From NCBI GenBank assembly GCA_009760855.2, contig WPIO01000063.1, positions 413,001 to 477,000 of the forward strand: a stretch of 64,000 nucleotides of DNA, written 5' to 3'. The position numbers and the translations under genes were made by a program. This stretch comes from Cristatella mucedo (lineage: Eukaryota; Bryozoa; Phylactolaemata; Cristatellidae). The notes beneath the pieces were generated by a model. The model was given only the letters and a program-made list of their open reading frames with translations, was not told the DNA's origin and did not search any database. Of the stretch, positions 1 to 10,492 are shown one piece after another. The stretch's first letter is position 1. Every line of letters begins with the position of its first letter.

Positions 1-30
1 TAATGACTATAATGTAGGAATCTGTTATAC

Positions 31-425
31 ATTATAATAATAATAATAATTCACTTGATAAAGCGCCCTCAGAGAACTTGATCTCTCTCTAGACGCTTTA
101 CATTTGCTGTAAAGTGAAATGCAATTGAAAGGTAAGTAAAATCATGCTTGAAAAAAACAAGCGAAATGAATGATATGGTTAGGGGTGACATGCACAGGGT
201 CAGCATGCAAATGTGGTTAGTGGCAGCATGCACAGTGTCAGCGCATAAGCACATGAAGGACGAATCACAGGGACCCACTGAATGCTGTCCTAAATAGGTG
301 TGTTTTTAGGTTCCTTTTAAATGTGGTCAGGTCAGGAGATGTTCTGACGCAGGTCGGGAGAGAGTTCCAGGCTTTAGGAGCATATGAACTAAATGCACGG
401 TCTCCAAAGGATTTAAGGTTTGTAT
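31..425 (-). repeat. LINE 3' end fragment (antisense)
   Basis: An ATA run is followed by a conserved tail (GCGCCCTCAGAGAACTT...TTTACATTTGCTG) and about 300 bases of 3' region. On the minus strand this is the end of a non-LTR retrotransposon finishing in an ATT run. The same layout recurs at 656-1138, diverged by roughly a tenth, and the same tail occurs many times in the window. The fragment is truncated on its 5' side near 425. It carries no complete reading frame. Confidence 0.75.
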
Positions 426-655
426 GAGGTATAATATTTCTACAAGATATCTAAACAAGACAGTTTATATCCCGGCATTCCATGCGGGAGGGGAGAAAAT
501 ACCCTACCACAGGGGGAAAGTCCTACTCCGTGGGGTAATGCATGTCCGGGGTAAATGTCCGGGGAAGGAAATGTCTAGTGGGAAATGTAACTATGCGGAT
601 GGGATGACCGCCGGCGGCTGCAGGACGATCGCCAAGGGATGGTAATCATGTTAGA

Positions 656-1138
656 AATAATAATAATAATAATAATATTGCACTTGATAAAGCGCCCTCA
701 GAGAACTTAATCTCTTTCTAGGCGCTTTACATTTGCTGCAAAGTGATACGCAATAGAATAGTAAGTAAAATCATGCTTGAAAAACAAACAAAATGAATAA
801 CATGGTTAGGGGTTACATGCACTGGGTCAGCATGCAAATGTGGTTAGTGGCAGCATGAACAGTGTCAGCACGCATAAGCACATCGAGGACGAATCACAAG
901 GACCCACTAAATGCTGTCCTAAATAGGTATGTTTTTAAGTTTCTTTTAAATGTGGTCAGGTCAGGGGATGTTCTGATGCAGGTCGGGAGGGAGTTCCAGG
1001 CTGTGGGAGCATACGAGCTAAATGCACGGTCTCCAAAGGATTTAAGGTTTGTACGAGGTATTTCTAGACTGTTGGATTCCGAAAAGCGAGTGGTACGATG
1101 CTTTGCCTGATGGGGTAGTATCTCTGAAATGTCGACTT
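656..1138 (-). mobile_element. LINE ORF2 C-terminus and 3' tail, truncated
   Basis: This is a second copy of the 31-425 repeat, extending further 5'. The minus-strand frame (up to about 1110) contains the typical end of a non-LTR polymerase: 'FGDRAFSSYAP.AWNSLP' then 'TTFKRNLKTYLFRTAF'. After the stop come the 3' region and the ATT-run tail at 656-740. It is a 5'-truncated, non-functional insertion. The two adjacent copies in the same orientation could be independent insertions or a local duplication. Confidence 0.8.
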
Positions 1139-2111
1139 TCCAGCCGGTTGCTACTTGCACGACGATTGCCAACGACAGTGTACTGATATGAATGCAATGC
1201 ACACCCACATTTGAAAGACGACCGTTTATTTTTTCGCTAGCGCTCGCGCACATTACGCCTAAGGTACGGTGAGATCCGCACTCAAGCCAACCCTGTCGCC
1301 CCACTGCTGAGCCCGTGTTCATCGCAGAATTACGCCAGTGCGTCTGAAACTGCGCTCGGTTTAATGATATCTCTAGATTTTATATGCAACGACCTAATAC
1401 TGGTCGAAATTCATGCATTCGCTGCGAGCCAGCGGACTCTCTAACCGCTCGATCTGCCGGCGAACGGGAGGTTACATAGGAAGGGTACATACCAGCTGTG
1501 CGCAGCCGCTTCCAGGTAGCTAGCCCGTCAAATCGAATTTCGTGAAAAGATTCTGAAAGGGTTACTGATCGTTCGTATGCTCTCAATGGAAGTTGAAACG
1601 AGTTCGGAAACGCCGAAGATCCTCTAACTGGGAAATACACGGGCTCCCAGCCTTCAGCGGGACGCGGACTGCACCCGCATAAAAGCTAGCGTAGCCAGTA
1701 TAGCGTATCCATTAAATTCAACTCAACTCTTCCGCTCATCCCTGCGGAAAAAACGCACTGGGCGGCCGCAGGTGATAGCGGGAAGTCAGCGCTTGTAAAT
1801 CAATTTCCACTTCCAGTTTGATCCGACGCTCCTGGCCAAGAGCGTTGCACTAGCCACTATCGGCACTTCTGGGGTTTGCTACGGCTGTTGTCTCAGGTAG
1901 TCGGTGGCAGCCCGAGCTGGGTGTCGAGCGGGCGCCCGGCTGAGCTGTGGCCCTCGCGCACACAAATACAACTGACGAGACTTCGGGGTCGTCTTGGCAT
2001 TGTTAGTTTTCAAACTGGTTAAGCGTTTTTCAAAGAAGCATTCCGTAGCCGATAATCAAACGTGACTAAATCTGCGTATCTATTGGGATAAGCGTAGATT
2101 TTTTGAGTGCT
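1139..2111. other. No gene recognised
   Basis: The frames here are short, lack recognisable domains and have no convincing exon boundaries. The stretch at 1890-1960 is GC-rich. I see no RNA gene or complete mobile element. Confidence 0.5.
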
Positions 2112-3050
2112 ATTTATGTATCTCCGTCTGTAACTCCACAAAGTCATAAAGACCATGTGGGTGTTACGCAGGAGAGTTTTGTATAGAGAACTCACAGCCT
2201 AAGTGGCTTTCGGTACGCATTCGGTAGCCAACAGACTTCGTCTCACGCAACAAAGAGAAAGTGGGAAGCATAGCAGAGTCAGGAGAGCAGTTGAGGTAGT
2301 GAGTGGCATAGAAGTAGCAGTTCAGGACCGCTGAAAAGGATGAGCCATAGTCGGCAGTTGGAGAGTAGTTGTCGTCGCGTAAGAATTGTGGAAGCGAGTT
2401 CCACAGTCTAGGACCTGCAGAGCTAAAGCTTCTGTCGCCAACGGTCTTTAAGCGAAGGAATGGGACAGCTAATTTCTTGTCCACACAGGACCTGAGGGCG
2501 CGATCAGGCTGAAACTGATACAGCAGTTCAGCTAGGTACGAAGGAGCCAAGCCGTGGCGGTCCTTGTGGGTCAGCGTAAGAACTTTTCTCTGTATTCTTT
2601 GCTCAACCGGCAACCATCCTAGCTCTTTCAGCAAAGGAGACGCGTGCTCAAACCGCTGGGACTTAAAGACCAGCCTTGCAGCCATATTCATAGTCCGCTG
2701 TAGTGGCATAATAGCTTTCTTTGACAGCCCAGCCAAAAGAGAATTAAAATAATCAAGCCGAGACAGAACTAAAGAGCTAGTTAAATTTTTACAAGCCACT
2801 GTGGGAGACAGGTCCAAATTTTGGATAGGGATTGGATGTGATGGCTAGCTGTAGAGGCAGACTTCTGAATGAAGCTTTGGAAATTGAGGCAGCTGTCGAA
2901 CACGACGCCTAAATTTTGAGCACGTGGTGAAGGTCGCACAATAGCATCACCTATTAGAAGAGCAAAGCCTTTTAATCCAGCCACACGCTTAGGGTGTCCT
3001 ATGAGCAGCAGTTCGGTTTTATCATCTGCGAATGCTGTCGACGTACAGTC
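2112..3050 (-). mobile_element. LINE (family A) reverse-transcriptase C-terminal part, frameshifted
   Basis: The minus strand encodes, in two frames, the region after the polymerase palm of an L2/CR1-like non-LTR element. First comes 'KTELLLIG...ARNLGV'-type sequence (about 3030-2785), then 'SRLDYFNSLLAGL', 'GWLPVEQRIQRKVLTLTHK', 'GLAPSYLAELL' and 'LWNSLPQFLR' (2817-2164). A frameshift near 2817 separates the two parts. The 3' end at 2112 is a conserved untranslated stretch ending GGAGATACAT. The endonuclease and catalytic palm are absent, so it is dead. Family A copies recur at 19740-20725, 45097-46568, 47901-48370 and 56460-57700. Confidence 0.85.
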
Positions 3051-3329
3051 GATCAACTCTGTAAACCCTAAAAACATATGGTTTACGCTATCGGGGCGCA
3101 CGACGTTCGTCAGGTTCGTTTGCCCCTGGTGCCCGCGCCGTGCAAGATGGTACGCTACCCGTGGTGTGTAGCAGTCGACTCTCGTCTTGTGTGCCTCACT
3201 TACCTATACATGCCCCCGCAATGGAAGTCATGAGAGAATTAGGCAAAATAAATATAACCCACTTTTATGGCATCCCAAGAGAACCGAATCGCTATCCAGG
3301 CGCTTCGCACATGCCGCAGAGCTCGAGCT

Positions 3330-3415
3330 CACGACGACCTGCCGTAAAGGTGACGACCTCGTCCTCGGTCGTTAAAGGCGAGCGCCATAATCCCTGGGCC
3401 AAACCTGGCCTACAC
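3330..3415 (-). repeat. tRNA-derived SINE head, partial
   Basis: On the minus strand the sequence reads GGCCCAGGGATTATGGCGCTC followed by an 'AACGACC..GAGGTCGT' hairpin. This matches the A-box half of the SINE seen more completely at 5893-6108. The B-box region is degraded. I infer an old SINE fragment. Confidence 0.5.
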
Positions 3416-3419
3416 TAGG

Positions 3420-3720
3420 TCAAGACGTGCCGTTATTTGGTACTCCATTCAGCGAAGTGCGTGCACATACCTGCGGAGAGCACCAGCGCGAGATTAGAGA
3501 AAAGCAATCACCGAGAAGCGAAGACTGGCGGCGGCGTGGCAGTCAGCGCGACCATTCGCTCTACTCTTCGCTCCAAGTCCTGCGCCTGCTGCCCGTGCGC
3601 CGGGAGAGCGCAGCTCGCTTTCACGTTGTCGCTCGCTCGCCGACCCACGTGACTTTCGCGAGGACCTCGCTCTATCACCACCTACAGGCTCGTACATCAC
3701 GTGCTCCATTCTTGGGCTGC
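3420..3720. other. CpG-rich patch
   Basis: This 300-base stretch is far richer in GC and CpG than its surroundings and includes an E-box-like CACGTGAC near 3646-3653. Open frames occur on both strands, as expected in GC-rich DNA, but none shows a domain. It could be a promoter region or the remains of a GC-rich repeat; nothing adjacent identifies a transcript. Confidence 0.35.
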
Positions 3721-4189
3721 AAACTGTATCTTATCATGTATTCAACCGAGCTAAAAGCCATTCAAGACTTCCGTATCTTCAGCGCCTATGCTGTCAAACA
3801 AAGGTACACGCAGTCCGCGGATTTCGCGCGACGCCCTCCAATTCGAGGATGCGTAAAATGAGGCTTAAAACTCACCTGGTCTTCCCTGCAACACTGTCGG
3901 CAGGAATTGCATTTTGTGCATTTACGCCTGCCAAAACTGAACGATAATTATGCTTTCTTTGAGCTGACATGAAATGTCGAGAACGTGATTTAGTTTTGCT
4001 AGGGTGTCCAATATAAGAACCAATCGTTGTTATTATATTTGTCCGCCAGCAGGCGTCGGGAATCAGTCGGCGTGAGCGTAGAGTGTCATACAATCTTAAA
4101 TTTACTGATGTTTTTTCACTTTAAAAGTGTACTCAAGCGATATTTAATAGCTTGAGGAGGCTGCAATGTGATACAGCCAGCCGTTTGCT
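3721..4189. other. No gene recognised
   Basis: No domain-bearing frame, RNA gene or complete repeat is visible here. Confidence 0.5.
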
Positions 4190-4265
4190 GTCTAATAACA
4201 ATAATAATAATACATTTATATATAGCGCCCTCAGAGAATGCAATCTCTGTCAAGGCCAGCTTACC
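4190..4265 (-). repeat. LINE/SINE tail (antisense)
   Basis: An AAT run is followed by ACATTTATATATAGCGCCCTCAG and an AATCTCTG segment. This is the shared retroelement tail in antisense, with no coding part attached. Confidence 0.65.
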
Positions 4266-5754
4266 ATTTGGCTTGAGGCGGAATCGGCGATGACGTCTCT
4301 TTTTCTGGGTAATTGGTTTTCGGAAGTTCTTCAGCCGAGAAATGGGATCTGGCGCTTTGGGTCACTCACTATCCCACATCCCGATGGACGGATGGCATTC
4401 CTCGAACGTGCAGTCAGCCGCTGAAGGCCAAGACGACCCACTGCCCGAGCGTAGCTGGGTATTAGCACGCTTGCTGTTATGACTAGCATATTCCGCGTTC
4501 CCTATAGCATGTTGTTCGTAGCCTCACACTCCCTCAGGTGGAGCCCTCGGCGAGCTGAGATGTGCCGCGCTAGCGGTTCTCGGCTACGCAGCTCACTGCC
4601 GTACCACGGTCACCCTGTTTCCTGTATTCGTGGGATCGTCGCCCCGCCTTCAAAATTGCTCCAGTTCGAGAGTGTCCTCCCACTTCGGAAAAGCTGTCTC
4701 CATTTTTTCCCACGCACGTCCCCGTAGCCTAATATACTTAGGCCCCCAGTAGTATGGTTTATGTAGTTCTTCTTGTTATTGTCGGCGCATTAGATATTGT
4801 CATCAAGAGGCTTAGTCAAACTTCCGCTCATCTTGCCCCCAAACCCGAGACAGCTACATGGCAGGTGGCCGCGCAGCTGGAACAGGCTGTGGTCGGCGCG
4901 GGAAGTAGCCTCCTCCCTACGTCTCGCTTACAAAAGCTTTGCTTAATTAGATCCAGATGTGTCGACTTTGCTATGAATTTCTCACATACCATTGGAATAA
5001 TTATAGTGTAAACACTCACTCATTCGGGGATGGATATTGGTTTATTGCTGGGAAGACATACACTAGGCGTTAACGAAATCCTCGCATTATGGCCGCAGCT
5101 GCTGCAGCAGCTGCAAATTATTTCTGGAAATTAGACGGGTTTTCTGCAACACAAGGTACACTAATTTTAGGCGTAGGATGTGAAAATATTTATTGACAGC
5201 CCAAAACCAAGCAGCTATGCTGTTTGTATGGATGTGGTTAGTGTGACGTCACCACATCGCGATTCCGTATGACCTCACTACAGATACATAGAGGCAACCA
5301 GCTTGTGCGTTGTCTCACCTGCTTCAGCCAATGACAGAGCTTGCATTTTACTAACTGGTCGGCTAGCGGTCAAGGTCAAACATGCCGCCTCAGCAAGCTA
5401 TCGATATCGCTCTATAGTTGTTCTTTTGAGTTAAAATCAGGCGAATGACTGGGTCTCTGCTTCTGCTCCAAACAAGGATTCGTCAAAAAGTACTTTACTT
5501 ATGTTACTGCCCGCCAAGCAAGTGAGATTTGAAAGCTTACCATGCTTGGGGGTCGTTATATTTGGCAGCAAGACAAATGCACTAAGCACATTGCCCGGCT
5601 AGTGAAGTACAAACGTTCAGCAGTTTGAAGTATTTATACTCGCGTGGGATCTCCTCCAATTGGTTGGCACCGGCGAACGAATTAGAAGACGTTCGTTAAT
5701 GGATGCCCGGACACTCACAATTAAATTATACATCGGTTGATGGCATAGATATTG
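4266..5754. other. No gene recognised; palindrome and CRE-like site
   Basis: No frame here shows a known domain. There is a perfect 20-base palindrome at 5095-5114 (alternating CAG/CTG units). A CRE-like TGACGTCA lies at 5244-5251, and a CCAAT motif in the 5330s. A 36-codon frame from ATG 5089 starts with Met and eight alanines and runs over a possible GT donor. These could be promoter or first-exon sequence, but I cannot connect them to a gene. Confidence 0.35.
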
Positions 5755-5891
5755 GAGGTATAATAAGTATAATTAATTTGTATAACGCCCTAAGAGAACT
5801 AATTCTCAACACAGGCGCTTTACAAATGGCGCACGGCTCGAGTCCACGACCTCGCTTAATCAAGGGACCAAACTTGACCACAGTCATGTAA
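5755..5891 (-). repeat. tRNA-derived SINE with LINE-type tail
   Basis: On the minus strand a tRNA-like head (GAGGTCGTGGACTCGAGCC, B-box-like) runs straight into GCGCC...AGTTCTCTTAGGGCG and then an AT-rich end. That tail is the one carried by the LINEs in this window, so the element looks like a SINE mobilised through a shared LINE 3' end. The A-box part is degraded. Confidence 0.6.
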
Positions 5892-5892
5892 A

Positions 5893-6108
5893 AGAATACT
5901 AGCTGATTTAACAGCCTCTTTTTGCATAGCGACAGAAGAGCCTTGAGGCTATCACCACCGCTTGCAGTGGCGATAAAGGATCGCGCACCACAAGATTCGA
6001 ACCCATGACCTCGCGGCCGAGGTCGTTAAAAGCAACCACCTTACCTAGTGTTCTATTAGGGCTCACCAGGCGAGCACCGTAACCCCTGGGCCAAATGGAG
6101 GTATACAT
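5893..6108 (-). repeat. tRNA-derived SINE, second tail type
   Basis: On the minus strand the element begins GGCCCAGGGGTTACGGTGCTC (A-box-like), has an 'AACGACCTCGGCCGCGAGGTC' stem and a clear B box GGGTTCGAATC. It then continues into a different tail, 'GGCTCTTCTGTCGCTATGC...AGAGGCTGTTAAATCAGC'. This second tail also occurs at about 16070-16150, 28670-28745, 51255-51330 and 62618-62690. A small duplication or insertion sits between the A box and the stem. Confidence 0.65.
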
Positions 6109-6449
6109 GTATATATTGTATACTAGACCTTGCGGCCTGTGGAAGGGCTTCCCTGATTCTTAGTAGAAACACAATACTGTACATGCATTTACACGTCTAT
6201 TACAGGTCACTTCCGGAAGTACTGGTCGCTATCTTGCCGCGTGACGGAAGAACGTACTTTCTCGCTTTAATTAGTAGGGATACGCATAGGCTGTAGTAGT
6301 ATGTATATGGTCAGTGTCTCCATATGCAGCTCGAGTAGGCGATGAAGAAAACTTGGGGTGTCGCACTAGAAACGTTTTCTCGCTGACGTTTGTGCGCCTA
6401 TGGGGTGGTTTGCGTGCTACAAAAATACGTAACTGGATCATAAATCAGA

Positions 6450-8100
6450 AGAATCAATAAATTATGCAGAATCGGGAGGACTAAAATTGAGTAAATAGGA
6501 GCGTAGCCGTCACGGCAGCGGGGAATTGAGCATCAGGGGGATGAAGACATTTCTGCACGCACAGTATCGATGCTGAGAATCCCGAGGCTTGGCGAGGCAC
6601 ACGCGACTTCAGTCGTGGAGAACGGCTCTCGTTGTCGATCGAATGAGATCTTCAATTGATCAGATTAGCAGAATTGGGTCATGTTAGATAATAGGTGAGA
6701 TGGCTTACAGTTTCAGTAAGACGAACGTTCGAGTGTGTGACCCGGGATTTGCGTAAGGATACCCAAAATGGGCAAGGAGAGACAATGAGACTATCAGTGC
6801 ACAACATTTGGCGCCAAAGACGCAAGATACGTGATCGAAATGCATTTTAAAATCTGCCATGACGGCGAAAGGTCGATTTCGTGATGGCGGAATCGAAATG
6901 AGAGCGGAGAGTGGTAATGGAAGGAAAACGTTTGCGGTACCTGGGCGCTATATACCATTGCAGCAATTGACAGCTTGCTTTTGGATGAACGCCAAACGAG
7001 AGCTTCGCAAGACTGCATTAAAAGGGCCTATGGACGGTTGAAAATTGAGTGAGGATTATGCAACGACAGCTGTGATTGATCTAGAAGTACGAAATTAGAA
7101 ATTATATTCGGGCTAATAGTCTGTTTCAGCAAGGTATCAGTGAATGCGAACTGGTCTAGGCCGTTGCCACTAATTTTGTCATGCATTATAAGAGATTTAT
7201 TGAACACTGAGGCAGAATTGAAGACACATGTATTACGTTGGGCCTTCAGGATCGTAGCAAGTGTTCGGAAATCTAAACTAGTTATTAGCCGCAGCCGTTG
7301 GGGGAGATCTGACATGACAGCGAATAGCTAACGTGTCAGTCTTACAGTGAACCCCCTTTGGGCCGCCGATGCCAATCCGGATAGGCCGCCTTTTGTTAAT
7401 CGCCAATTCATGGACCCTGGTACCCGCGGTCGCATCTAGAAATCCATTTGAACTTCTGCAGTGTACCGACAATATGCAGGCGCGATAATACCTAACAGGC
7501 CGATCACAAATAGTTGGCGAAAATAATGTCCCAGACGACGTGACTGGGTGGTAAGCCGTGCTACATTGGGACTAGGCCACGAACAGTAAGCGTTTAGATA
7601 TCTATGGGCATGCGGTTTCCTTGGTGCTTCAGTTTACAATACCCAGATATGTTTTAAACAGGTCATAGCTGTATAGTTTCTGTAAAAGATGTTTGTTGTA
7701 ACCTGGATTATCTGAATAGAGCCAACAACGGAAAAGAAATGCCTGTAAAGCTTACTGTCGGTAGGTCAGAGCCTTCAAACAACTGTGGGGGCCTTAACCT
7801 TGAGAAATACCAGTACCGAAATAGATCACTGTAACAAGTTTCAATCCGAATTTCCTACTCCAATGTTCAAAGAAGCAAAGCGGCTTAGGCTTTACACTGA
7901 TCTTAGATGCTCTCATTAGTGTAGGGCATATCTGCTGTTACTTAACGATATATCGGCAGCACTAGACATCCTCGACTTTCATTTTAACGTCCTTAATATG
8001 AATCCAAAGATTTCATGCATGTACAGCGGGCTAAAAGCCTATTATCGTCGATGCAACAAGACATTAGATAAATATACTTCCGATAGGGTTAGCCATTCTG
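6450..8100 (-). mobile_element. LINE (family B) 5' half with endonuclease remnant
   Basis: The segment aligns by eye with 14600-16060, for example at the CGCCTTTTGTTAATC and CGGCTTAGGCTTTACACTG stretches. The minus-strand frames carry fragments of the apurinic-like endonuclease of non-LTR elements: 'LDQFAFTDTLLK' (7315-7028 frame) and 'EALVWRSSKSKLSIAAMVY' (7018-6794 frame). Stops and frame changes break it and no polymerase follows, so it is a dead 5' portion. Confidence 0.7.
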
Positions 8101-9021
8101 ACCTTTAAGCCGCGTTAAAGAAATCCTTTCTGTGCGTCTTAGGTATCACAATTAAAGCTCTAAGCCAAGTTAGACTGTATGACTCGGTAGACTGCAAGTA
8201 TTGGGCGGAGGCCCTACGAGGCCTCAAACTGCCTACGAAACCGCAGGCTCTCGAGTAGTGGAGGAGCGGACAGTGACTCTCAGATGGCAACTCGGCAGCC
8301 CGGCAAAAATCCATGCATTGGCGATCTCTGCGGGGACATCCGTCTCATGCGAGCTACCGCCAGCGGATGGGTGGATTTTGGAACGAAAAATGACTCGACA
8401 GTGCACACAAATGCATGCATAGGATATAAGGACTGCCGAAGGAGTACAGAGGAGGGAGATGGCTAGATTTATCGCCGAAGGCAGCCTTCTAGTGTGCATA
8501 GACCGGACTCGGTTGGCAAGGGTTTCTGAATATAGCGCCCGGTGCTGGAGCCAGGAGACTAGTTGCTCGGTCAATCTACCCAGCCCAACGACAGGTCGTT
8601 CTGAGGGCTCTAACGATACCTTATAGAAAATTGCAATATCTTGCGATAGTCAAATGCTAGAAGCATGTAGAACAAGAGTAACTAATCGTGCCTCTCGTAA
8701 TTACTTTAATCACTCTAGCTTACTTCAACTGCTACCGTTTTATACTTTTCCCATACATACAAATAACCCTCTAGGCTTTCAACGAACTTGGAAATGCATT
8801 GGCACGTTTAATAAATAACACCGTACAGTTACCTCTATCAGATGAAATCAAAAAGAGATCATGAATCGGATAGATAGAAACCTGTAGTGGTATAGACCTT
8901 GCCATCATCACCAGTCCTAAACTATGCAGTAAACGTCAGAAAACGAGCATTCCTAGAATGTGGCTAACCATCATGCTAGTGTGGCGGCCGTTCATAGCTA
9001 ATGCCAGCATTTTCGAAGCTA

Positions 9022-9086
9022 TATAAACTACAACGGACTAGTTTCCTTTCACCAGCTAAACTGTTACGTCGTCACAAGCGGTGAGT
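9022..9086 (+). promoter_or_regulatory. TATA box, start region and 5'UTR exon of peptide gene copy 1
   Basis: A TATATAAA box (TATAAA 9022-9027) lies about 50 bases upstream of a strong donor, CG|GTGAGT at 9081. Transcription would start near 9050, giving a 5' untranslated exon of about 30 bases ending at 9080. The next exon begins at 9905 after TTTCAG, four bases before the start codon. The layout repeats in all three units. The start site is inferred. Confidence 0.5.
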
Positions 9087-9227
9087 AGTGACAATCGGCA
9101 AGGTTTTTCAAGCTGCCGAGTCGAGAATCCTTGTTGTGAACGTGAAGCCGTTCTGTGGGGTCACACTAGAGTCCAGCTTTTGCTACTGGGTTACAACTTC
9201 CAGATAGTAAGCGAGTGGGTTACTTAG

Positions 9228-9491
9228 ATGGATTTTATAATCCTGACCGACCAAGCTGCCTTCTCGTTACAGGTTGCTAGTGCTTTCAGTTGCCTGTTAC
9301 TTGTGTGTAGCTTATGTGAAGCTTCTTCTTCTGATCGCTGCACGCATGTTGGTTGTGTTGACGGTGTAAGAAAAAAACAAAATCTCTCATTTGACATTAG
9401 GCTGATTCACCTGCCCGGCACTTATTTTAAAAACTTCAAAATATGCATAATACCTAAAAGAGATCCATTGAAAGTTCGCCCTCTCTTTTGA
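9228..9491 (+). other. 87-codon open frame inside intron 1, doubtful
   Basis: The frame starts Met-Asp-Phe and has a hydrophobic run (SAFSCLLLVCSLCEA, about residues 18-32) that resembles a secretion signal, followed by two cysteines and a basic C-terminus. It recurs at 21775 and 34638. The unit 1 copy differs by a three-base, frame-preserving indel; the unit 2 copy has an extra base near its end that changes the C-terminus. It sits wholly within intron 1 of the peptide gene. I do not recognise it and it may be chance. Confidence 0.15.
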
Positions 9492-9794
9492 TAGATCATT
9501 CTAATCGGTAGATTCGTGTGTACGTAGATTTTGGCAGTTCGTGCAATGCGAATGCACACTGAACGCTTACATACTTATCAGTACAGTTTAGTTTTCAAAG
9601 TGATATTCCAACACGTCACACTGGCGGCATAGCTTGCAAGTCTACGATTTTAACCGGGGAAATGTGCAATGCCAAAGAAATCTCCTCGTTGAGCAATTAA
9701 AACAGAAAGTAAAATAATCTATACATTAGGCAGGCAACATTCTAATTGAATCAATTTGCTTCTTTAGCTTTTGAAAAATGATCTTAACCTTCCC

Positions 9795-9882
9795 TTTACA
9801 GCAAATGTAAAGTGCGTAGAAGGAGATTGAGTTCTCCGAAGGCGCTTTATCGAGTGCATTATTACTATTATGATTATTAACA
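9795..9882 (+). repeat. LINE tail inside intron 1
   Basis: The sequence TTTACAGCAAATGTAAAG, then GAGTTCTCCGAAGGCGCTTTA, then an ATT-rich run is the LINE tail in sense orientation. It ends about 20 bases before the splice acceptor at 9904. The same insertion is at 22341-22425 and 35200-35287, so it predates the tandem duplication. Confidence 0.8.
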
Positions 9883-9908
9883 AGCCGTTTTCCTATAATT
9901 TCAGAAAT

Positions 9909-10458
9909 ATGAATTCTCTCACTGTCGCTGTTGTGGCTGTGCTGCTGTTCAATCTGGCCATGTCTGCGGTAAGTTCAATGCTAAACGCTTCGAATCGAAT
10001 GTATTTCTTACGGCACGTGACTGGCTCTGATATACGTCAGTGTACAGGGAAACTTGCAAATAAAGGTTCCCCGTGCAAGGATTTGAAGCTATTAAATTTA
10101 CTTGCTGCTGTGTATATTGAGCTTGGCACAATATATGGCCAAAGAATATCGACCAAAGGCTCTATTGCAGAGTGTTGAGGAAAATGCTGACTTGAGCCCT
10201 GAGCTGAAAGTTGAAATGGAAGACGCTTTCAGAGGCAAGTAGTGAGAGAGCAGGGCCAACTCAGCATGCTATAGCTGCGATGAGATTGACTGTTTAGCTC
10301 GGCTTAGGCGATTATAACTGTCTTGCGATTGCGACCTTTCAGAATACGACGAAGCAACGAGGGGATTTTTCAAAAACATAGCAAAACTCGTATTCAAGGG
10401 AGCTAAATATGCTCTGAAGTACGGTCCACAAGTTGTCGAAGCTATCGTCGGGAAATAA
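9909..10458 (+). CDS. Secreted cationic amphipathic peptide precursor, copy 1
   Basis: Three coding exons give a 79-residue precursor: 9909-9968, 10171-10234 and 10343-10458 (stop TAA 10456-10458). Exon 1 is exactly a signal peptide of 20 residues (MNSLTVAVVAV.. to ..LAMSA) and ends at GCG|GTAAGT. Exon 2 and the start of exon 3 encode a 28-residue propeptide with ten acidic and three basic residues, ending EATR. The mature part would be 31 residues starting GFFK, with six lysines and one glutamate, a Gly-Pro hinge near residue 21, and a C-terminal Gly-Lys that could give an amidated end. Intron 3 is GC-AG (AGAG|GCAAGT). AATAAA lies at 10487-10492, and an unresolved base at 10469. The architecture is that of helical antimicrobial or membrane-active peptides; I do not recognise a named family, so activity is inference. 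Confidence 0.75.
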
Positions 10459-10492
10459 ACGGCTGCGANAATGCAACGCGTAACAAAATAAA

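Noticed and set aside
3427-3861. 144-codon plus-strand frame
   Set aside because: GC-rich DNA gives long frames in several registers here; no domain and overlapping frames of similar length on both strands.
8332-8341. NF-kB-like GGGGACATCC upstream of the peptide gene
   Set aside because: One mismatch to the consensus and about 690 bases from the TATA box; a single weak match is expected by chance.
8233-8574. 113-codon minus-strand frame upstream of the peptide gene
   Set aside because: No domain, and the differences between units change amino acids. It overlaps other frames on the opposite strand in a GC-rich stretch.
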